A stretch of 18,977 bases of DNA, from positions 44,107-63,083 of the forward strand of contig DLNM01000038.1 of the NCBI GenBank assembly GCA_002479485.1. The letters are read 5' to 3'. This document shows, in pieces, positions 14,170 to 18,977 of the stretch; the stretch's first letter is position 1; each line of letters starts with the position of its first letter. A program made the position numbers and the translations under genes. The stretch is from Firmicutes bacterium UBA7510. Lineage in GTDB: Bacteria > Bacillota > Clostridia > Tissierellales > Sedimentibacteraceae. The notes beneath the pieces were generated by a model, which saw only the letters and a program-made list of their open reading frames with translations, made no database searches and was not told where the DNA came from.

Positions 14170-15195
14170 ATGAAGATATTAGTTACAGGCGGTGCAGGCT
14201 TTATCGGGAGCAATTTTATATACTATCTGCTGTCAAAATATCCCGAAGATAAAATAGTATGCTTAGATGCTTTAACATATGCCGGAAATTTACGAACATT
14301 AGAAAAGGCAATTAGAAATGAAAATTTTAAGTTTGAGAAGGGTGATATTTCGGACAGAGATACAGTTTTTTCGATGTTTGAGCGTGAAAAATTTGATGTC
14401 GCAGTAAATTTTGCCGCTGAAAGTCATGTAGACAGATCTTTAGTTAATCCTGAAATATTTTTAAAGACTAACATTTTAGGGACTCTGGTGCTGATGGATG
14501 CTTGCCGTCAATATGGCATCAAAAGATTTCATCAGATTTCTACTGATGAAGTGTATGGGGATTTACCGCTTGACAGAGAGGATTTGTTTTTCACCGAACA
14601 AACACCGATACATACATCAAGCCCGTACTCTGCAAGCAAGGCGGCTGCAGACTTGCTGGTTTTATCTTATTTCAGAACATATAATTTGCCGGTATCTATA
14701 ACCAGGTGTTCAAATAACTACGGTCCGTATCATTTTCCTGAAAAGTTGATTCCTCTTGTTATAACAAGGGCTATAAACAATAAAAGCATACCGGTTTACG
14801 GAAACGGTCAAAATGTAAGAGATTGGCTGCATGTAGAAGACCATTGCAGTGCGATAGATTTAGTTATCAGAAAAGGAAAAGCAGGAGAAGTATATAATGT
14901 CGGCGGACACAATGAATATTCAAATCTTAATGTTGTAAAGACAATATTGAGATTGTTGAATAAAGATGAGAGCTTAATAACATATGTAAAAGACAGACCC
15001 GGACATGATATGAGATATGCCATTGATCCTGCTAAAATTCATAATGAGCTTGGATGGCTGCCGCAAACCCGTTTTGATGAAGGTATTTCAAAAACCATTG
15101 AGTGGTATATCGATAATAAATCATGGTGGGATGAAATAATAAACGGTGAATATAAGAATTATTATGACAATATGTATAATACTAATGGAAATTAA
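14170..15195 (+). CDS. rfbB: dTDP-glucose 4,6-dehydratase
   Basis: A 341-residue extended SDR converting dTDP-glucose to dTDP-4-keto-6-deoxyglucose. The NAD loop GGAGFIG is at 7-13, NFAAESHVDRS at 80-90, and the catalytic TDEVYG at 125-130 (Asp126 and Glu127 are the dehydration residues). The reductase pair is Tyr153 and Lys157 in YSASK, and CSNNYGPY follows. All are typical of RmlB. An AGGAG ribosome binding site lies at 14155-14159. It is followed by the aminotransferase, which uses its keto product. Confidence 0.97.
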   Translation: MKILVTGGAGFIGSNFIYYLLSKYPEDKIVCLDALTYAGNLRTLEKAIRNENFKFEKGDISDRDTVFSMFEREKFDVAVNFAAESHVDRSLVNPEIFLKTNILGTLVLMDACRQYGIKRFHQISTDEVYGDLPLDREDLFFTEQTPIHTSSPYSASKAAADLLVLSYFRTYNLPVSITRCSNNYGPYHFPEKLIPLVITRAINNKSIPVYGNGQNVRDWLHVEDHCSAIDLVIRKGKAGEVYNVGGHNEYSNLNVVKTILRLLNKDESLITYVKDRPGHDMRYAIDPAKIHNELGWLPQTRFDEGISKTIEWYIDNKSWWDEIINGEYKNYYDNMYNTNGN

Positions 15196-15232
15196 TATAA
15201 AAAAATATAGATAGGATAAAGGAGCAATTAAT

Positions 15233-16369
15233 ATGGCGATACAATTATTTGTGCCTACATTTGATGTAGATGGTTGCTTAAACGAAATAAGAGATTGTTT
15301 GGAAAAAGGCTGGACGGGTCTTGGATATAAGACATTAGAATTTGAAGAAGAATGGAAAAAATACAATGACATCCCATATGCTCATTATCTTAATTCTGCA
15401 ACTGTAGGATTAAATCTTGCTTTTGAAATGTTCAAAGAGCATTATAATTGGAATGGAAATGACGAAGTAATAACAACACCTTTAACATTTGTTTCTACGA
15501 ATCACTCAATACTTCTTGCGGGACTACAACCGGTATTTGCAGATATAGACGATACTTTATGTCTTGATCCTAAAAGTGTGGAAGATTTGATAACAGAAAA
15601 AACGAGGGCTGTTTTATTTGTAGGAATAGGCGGAAATACAGGAAGGTTTGAGAAAATAACCGAAATATGTAAAAGACACAATTTAAAATTAATATTAGAT
15701 GCAGCACATATGTCCGGTACTCGTATGAACGGACAGTCTCCGGCTAAGCTTGCAGATGTATCGGTATTTTCATTTCAGGCAGTCAAAAACCTCCCTACAG
15801 CAGACAGTGGGATGATTTGCTTTAAAGAAGGCATATTTGATGAAATAGTTCGCAGAAAAACGTGGCTGGGCATAAATAAGGATACATATAATCGTTTTGG
15901 TGAAGGCGGCAATTATAAGTGGAAATATGATGTAGAGTATGTCGGATATAAATATCACGGCAATTCAATAATGGCGGCTATCGGTTTAGTTCAGCTTAAA
16001 CAGCTGGATAAAGATAATTTATATAGAAGACAAATTTGTGAATTGTATGATAAAGCTTTCAGTATATATAAAGATGAAATTAAACTGGTTGAGATTCCAG
16101 ACAATTGTGAATCGGCAAGACATTTGTATCAGATAATTGTAAAAGATAGAGATGGTTTAATGGAACACTTAAATAAAAATGATATATTCCCCGGTGTACA
16201 TTATGTTGATAATACCGAATATAGGATGTATGCGTATGCTAAAGGAAGCTGTCCTAACGCTATGTATGTAAGCAACCATGTTTTATCGCTTCCTCTTCAT
16301 CTAAGATTGACGAATGAAGATGTACAGAAAATAATTTATGCAGTAACAGAATATGTGTCTGACAAATAA
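15233..16369 (+). CDS. DegT/DnrJ/EryC1/StrS-family sugar aminotransferase (likely dTDP-4-keto-6-deoxyhexose C-4)
   Basis: A 378-residue PLP enzyme. Lys185 in SFQAVKNLPTADSG is the Schiff-base lysine and Asp156 in LDAAH contacts the pyridine nitrogen. TTPLTFVSTN (81-90) forms part of the cofactor pocket, and the C-terminal HYVDN and SLPLH segments are family-typical. It should add an amino group to the keto sugar. With no 3,4-ketoisomerase (FdtA/QdtA type) in the window, amination at C-4, giving a viosamine or Fuc4N type dTDP sugar, is the simplest prediction. The stereochemistry at C-4 cannot be read from sequence. AAAGGAG at 15218-15224 precedes the ATG. It supplies the amine that the operon's N-acyltransferases would modify. 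Confidence 0.92.
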   Translation: MAIQLFVPTFDVDGCLNEIRDCLEKGWTGLGYKTLEFEEEWKKYNDIPYAHYLNSATVGLNLAFEMFKEHYNWNGNDEVITTPLTFVSTNHSILLAGLQPVFADIDDTLCLDPKSVEDLITEKTRAVLFVGIGGNTGRFEKITEICKRHNLKLILDAAHMSGTRMNGQSPAKLADVSVFSFQAVKNLPTADSGMICFKEGIFDEIVRRKTWLGINKDTYNRFGEGGNYKWKYDVEYVGYKYHGNSIMAAIGLVQLKQLDKDNLYRRQICELYDKAFSIYKDEIKLVEIPDNCESARHLYQIIVKDRDGLMEHLNKNDIFPGVHYVDNTEYRMYAYAKGSCPNAMYVSNHVLSLPLHLRLTNEDVQKIIYAVTEYVSDK

Positions 16370-16432
16370 GTATCTTCGAATTGATAGTTAAATTAAGGCT
16401 AAGTGCTGTAATAAGGAGGGCATAGAGATAAA

Positions 16433-16999
16433 ATGAAGTTGGAAGAGTTAGAAATACAAGGTGTTAAAATTTTAGAACCGGATTATTATGAGGACTATAG
16501 AGGATATTACAGTGAGACATATTCTGCCAGAACCTTAAAAGGTAAATTTGGTATCGATACTGTATTTGTTCAGGATAGCCACAGCTTTACATTAAAAAAG
16601 AATACATTAAGAGGCATTCATTTTCAGCTTAATCCTAAAGCACAGACTAAATTAGTCAGGTGTACAAGAGGAAAGATATTAGATGTTGTTGTTGATTTGC
16701 GCAAAGGCAGCTCAAGCTTTGCAAAATGGCTTGCTGTAGAATTAAGTGAGCATAATAAAAAGCAGATATGGATACCTAAAGGATTCGGACATGCATTTTT
16801 AACTCTAACTGATAATTGTGAAGTTCAATATAAAGTTGATGAGTTTTACGAACCTGAATATGATCGTTCGATAGCGTGGAATGATCCTGATATAAATATT
16901 TTATGGGATATCAAAGATCCTATAATATCGCAAAAAGATATGAATGCTCCGTTATTAATAAATAGTGATGTTAATTTTAGTGTTCTATTTGATAAATAA
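16433..16999 (+). CDS. rfbC: dTDP-4-dehydrorhamnose 3,5-epimerase
   Basis: A 188-residue cupin of RmlC type. LRGIHFQ (59-65) carries the base His63, and the expected acid tyrosine lies in the YKVDEFY stretch (133-139). DYRGYYSE, VRCTRGKILDVVVDLR (75-90) and IPKGFGHAFLTL match the family closely. It converts the RfbB product to the L-lyxo 4-keto sugar. No rfbD reductase follows, so either rhamnose is completed by an RfbD encoded elsewhere, or the aminotransferase acts on the epimerised keto sugar. AAGGAGGG at 16413-16420 is the ribosome binding site, 12 bases from the ATG. It is the last gene before the operon terminator. Confidence 0.95.
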   Translation: MKLEELEIQGVKILEPDYYEDYRGYYSETYSARTLKGKFGIDTVFVQDSHSFTLKKNTLRGIHFQLNPKAQTKLVRCTRGKILDVVVDLRKGSSSFAKWLAVELSEHNKKQIWIPKGFGHAFLTLTDNCEVQYKVDEFYEPEYDRSIAWNDPDINILWDIKDPIISQKDMNAPLLINSDVNFSVLFDK

Positions 17000-17115
17000 T
17001 ATTTATTATATTACAGAATCTTAACAAATTAAAATGATTAAAAATACATAATTATGTGTATATTAAAAATGTAAAGAATTCCCCCTCTATTTATTATATA
17101 TTTTGTTTAAATTAA

Positions 17116-17153
17116 GAACCAAATGCTTTATGGCATTTGGTTCATTTTTTTTT
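17116..17153 (+). terminator. rho-independent terminator of the sugar/acyl operon
   Basis: A perfect 11-base stem GAACCAAATGC (17116-17126) pairs with GCATTTGGTTC (17133-17143) across a 6-base loop, followed by one A and nine T (17145-17153). It lies 117 bases after the rfbC stop and cleanly separates the operon from the ABC transporter genes. The ~115 bases between rfbC and the stem hold no gene that I can see, only AT-rich sequence including a 12-base palindrome ACATAATTATGT at 17046-17057. Confidence 0.93.
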
Positions 17154-17190
17154 ATGTAATTTATTAACGTAAAAAAATTTGTAGAATAAA

Positions 17191-17212
17191 ATGATATTAC
17201 AAGTGTAATCAT
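17191..17212 (+). promoter_or_regulatory. inverted repeat just upstream of the ABC operon, possible operator
   Basis: ATGATATTAC at 17191-17200 and GTAATCAT at 17205-17212 face each other across AAGT; the arms match except for two extra bases (AT) in the left arm. A TAGAAT at 17182-17187 could be a -10 element, though without a convincing -35. That would put the start of transcription inside the repeat, a normal operator position. The GGAGG of the ATPase gene begins 5 bases later, so a translational hairpin is an alternative. Confidence 0.35.
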
Positions 17213-17228
17213 AGATGGAGGTGTAAAG

Positions 17229-17981
17229 GTGGAATTTATTTGTGAGCTAGAAAATGTTTCTAAAAATTATCATACTATGACTAGCGAAACTGAAGCTGTT
17301 AAAGAGGTTTCAATTCAAATAAGAAAAGGTGAAATTTTAGCAATTGTAGGACCATCGGGATGTGGTAAATCTACAATTTTATCAATTATAGCAGGTTTTG
17401 AAAAGCCTTCAAATGGTATTGTTAAGATAGATAGTAAAAATATTGGTTATATGTTTCAAAAAGATCAACTTTATGAGTGGAGAAGCATTCTAAAGAATTG
17501 TTTGCTTGGTCTTGAGATAAAGAAAAAGATTAATAAAAAAAGTATTGAAAAAGTTAGAGGTATGCTAAGTAAATATGGACTTGAAAAGTTTGAAAATTAC
17601 TATCCAAAGCAATTGTCTGGAGGTATGAGACAACGCGCTGCATTGGCTAGGACACTTGCTATAGAGCCAGATTTGTTGCTTTTGGATGAACCGTTTTCAG
17701 CACTTGATTATCAGACTAGGTTATCTGTAGGGAATGATGTCGGAGAAATTCTTAGAAAAGAAAAAATTACTACTGTATTAGTTACACATGATATACCTGA
17801 GGCGGTAAGTATATCAGACAGAGTAATTGTTCTAACTGGAAGACCAGCCAAAATAAAAAAAGAATTTGAGATAAACTTTGATACAGATGAAAATGAGAGA
17901 ACACCAATTAATTGTCGCAATAATTATAAATTTGGAGAGTATTTTAGAGAAATCTGGAAGGAGTTAGATATAGTTGAATAA
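17229..17981 (+). CDS. ABC transporter ATP-binding protein (SsuB/TauB/NitT-like importer)
   Basis: A 250-residue cytoplasmic ATPase. Walker A GPSGCGKST is at 41-49, the Q-loop Gln77 in MFQKDQ, the signature LSGGM at 129-133, Walker B LLLLDEP at 149-155, and the switch His187. The MFQ-x-D-x-L-x-E-W-R form after the Q-loop is typical of the nitrate/sulfonate/taurine/thiamine-precursor importer branch. The start is GTG at 17229, with GGAGG at 17217-17221. It overlaps the permease start by 8 bases. The substrate cannot be decided. Terminator 17116-17153 isolates it from the sugar operon, so a functional link is not implied. Confidence 0.92.
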   Translation: MEFICELENVSKNYHTMTSETEAVKEVSIQIRKGEILAIVGPSGCGKSTILSIIAGFEKPSNGIVKIDSKNIGYMFQKDQLYEWRSILKNCLLGLEIKKKINKKSIEKVRGMLSKYGLEKFENYYPKQLSGGMRQRAALARTLAIEPDLLLLDEPFSALDYQTRLSVGNDVGEILRKEKITTVLVTHDIPEAVSISDRVIVLTGRPAKIKKEFEINFDTDENERTPINCRNNYKFGEYFREIWKELDIVE

Positions 17982-18768
17982 TAAGTTTTCAAAGGAGCAT
18001 GAACGTTATTTAGCAAACATCAAAAAAGATAAAGTTATAGTTCTTATTAGCCAAGTGCTAATATTTATACTATTTTTTGGTTGGTGGCAGTTTAGTGCAA
18101 GCTATGGGCTTATAGACACTTTTCTAACAAGTAGTCCTTTGGCTATTATCAATATGATTAAAACTTTTGTCAGTAATGGTAGTTTATTAGATCATATTTA
18201 TATTTCAACAATGGAAACAATAGTAGGTTTTTTACTGGGAACATCTGTTGGAATTCTAGTAGCTGTACTTTTATGGATGTCTGAAAGAGCCTCTAAAATA
18301 TTTGAGCCCTATTTAATCATACTAAATAGTCTACCAAAAACAGCATTAGCACCAATTATTATTTTATGGGCAGGTGCTGGATTTTCCGGAATTGTTGTAA
18401 CTGCTGCATCTATATCTGTAATAGTTACAACAATGAGTGTATATACTGGATTTACAACAGTTGAACATGACAAAATTACCTTGTTAAAATCATTTGGAGC
18501 AAACAAGCTGCAAATACTTCAAAAACTTATAATACCAGCAAATTTACCGGTTATAGTAAGTGTTATTAAGGTTAATATAGGATTAGCATGGGTTGGTGTT
18601 ATAGTAGGTGAATTCTTAGTATCCAAGGCAGGAATAGGCTATTTAATTGTATACGGTTCACAAGTATTTAAGCTTGACCTAGTTATGATGGGAGTATTTG
18701 TACTGGCAATAATAGCAGGAATTATGTACTATTTGGCACTTTTACTTGAAAAAAAATTTGTGAAATAA
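17974..18768 (+). CDS. ABC transporter permease (SsuC/TauC-like)
   Basis: A 264-residue BPD-type inner membrane protein, starting at TTG 17974 with AAGGAG at 17958-17963. About six hydrophobic segments are visible, roughly at residues 21-40, 82-101, 115-133, 137-158, 192-212 and 236-258. The coupling loop with the EAA-like pattern SFGANKLQILQKLIIPANLP (173-192) contacts the ATPase. No substrate-binding protein gene follows before the terminator. It must be encoded elsewhere or beyond the right edge. Confidence 0.92.
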   Translation: MNNKFSKEHERYLANIKKDKVIVLISQVLIFILFFGWWQFSASYGLIDTFLTSSPLAIINMIKTFVSNGSLLDHIYISTMETIVGFLLGTSVGILVAVLLWMSERASKIFEPYLIILNSLPKTALAPIIILWAGAGFSGIVVTAASISVIVTTMSVYTGFTTVEHDKITLLKSFGANKLQILQKLIIPANLPVIVSVIKVNIGLAWVGVIVGEFLVSKAGIGYLIVYGSQVFKLDLVMMGVFVLAIIAGIMYYLALLLEKKFVK

Positions 18769-18806
18769 TAAGAATTTAGCAGCTAATGCTAAATTCTTAT
18801 TTGTTT
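18769..18806 (+). terminator. rho-independent terminator after the ABC permease
   Basis: TAAGAATTTAGC (18769-18780) pairs perfectly with GCTAAATTCTTA (18788-18799) over a 7-base loop. The short tail is TTTGTTT. It begins immediately after the permease stop codon, so the ABC operon has two genes. Confidence 0.8.
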
Positions 18807-18939
18807 GGTTAATTAATATTATGAAATATTATGTAAAATTAAGTATATATAAGCAGAAAAATAATGCAAAAATATATAATAAATCATATGTTTAGATTTA
18901 AATATCAATAATATTGTCAAAATATGTCTAAGGGAAAAT

Positions 18940-18968
18940 TTGAATAGAGTTTTATAATATGATATAAT
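18940..18968 (+). promoter_or_regulatory. candidate vegetative promoter reading out of the right edge
   Basis: TTGAAT (18940-18945), a 17-base spacer and TATAAT (18963-18968) with a preceding TGA (extended -10). The ~110 AT-rich bases before it, after the terminator, show no gene. It would drive a gene beyond the window. Confidence 0.5.
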
Positions 18969-18977
18969 TGTTAAAAA

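Noticed and set aside
17046..17057. 12-base palindrome ACATAATTATGT as a regulatory site
   Set aside because: Short AT-rich palindromes are expected by chance here, and it lies in the operon's 3' untranslated stretch.
1..18977. Insertion sequences, phage genes, CRISPR arrays, tRNA or rRNA genes
   Set aside because: No transposase or integrase frames, no spaced direct repeats and no cloverleaf-like sequence were seen on either strand.

Overview
The window looks like a low-GC, Gram-positive, Clostridia-type chromosome. It is AT-rich, ribosome binding sites are GGAGG-type, and genes are tightly packed. GTG or TTG starts appear in a few genes, and hairpins with U-tracts end the operons. The species cannot be named from sequence alone. 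Bacillota with glycosylated flagella (Clostridioides/Clostridium and relatives) are the closest mental match, because two glycosyltransferases of the type seen beside clostridial flagellin genes lie at the left end. A sequence resembling a flagellar sigma-D promoter also lies just upstream of the main operon.

Layout: (1) Positions 1-1564, minus strand: a partial GT2 glycosyltransferase with a helical-repeat (TPR-like) C-terminal part that runs off the left edge. (2) Positions 1565-1728: a divergent promoter region. (3) Positions 1729-16999, plus strand: one long, tightly packed gene string of 18 genes ending at a strong terminator (17116-17153). (4) Positions 17229-18768: an independent two-gene ABC transporter operon (ATPase and permease, SsuBC/TauBC-like) with its own terminator. 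(5) Positions 18800-18977: non-coding, with a probable promoter pointing out of the right edge.

The main operon starts with a GT2 plus degenerate methyltransferase protein. It then interleaves two modules. The sugar module is split between the ends: rfbA (3310), then rfbB, a DegT/DnrJ/EryC1 aminotransferase and rfbC (14170-16999). This predicts a dTDP-amino-dideoxyhexose, most simply a 4-amino-4,6-dideoxyhexose, since no rfbD reductase and no 3,4-ketoisomerase are seen. The middle (4256-14149) is a dedicated acyl-building module: three different small acyl carrier proteins, a KAS III with an intact Cys-His-Asn triad, a malonyltransferase (FabD-like), two FabG-like ketoreductases, two AMP-forming ligases of different substrate class, a metallo-beta-lactamase-fold hydrolase and three candidate N-acyltransferases (PseH-like GNAT, AAC(3)-like, tandem-GNAT-like). 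No dehydratase or enoyl reductase is present, so the chain should stop at a beta-hydroxyacyl (or beta-keto) stage.

My reading is that the operon makes a nucleotide-activated amino sugar and N-acylates it with a custom short hydroxyacyl and/or aminoacyl group assembled on carrier proteins. The flanking glycosyltransferases then place it, probably on flagellin or another surface glycoconjugate. N-(3-hydroxybutyryl)-viosamine on Pseudomonas syringae flagellin and anthrose in Bacillus anthracis are known chemical precedents. The combination of an amino-acid-type adenylation enzyme with a mini fatty-acid/polyketide set in one dTDP-sugar operon is the unusual part.
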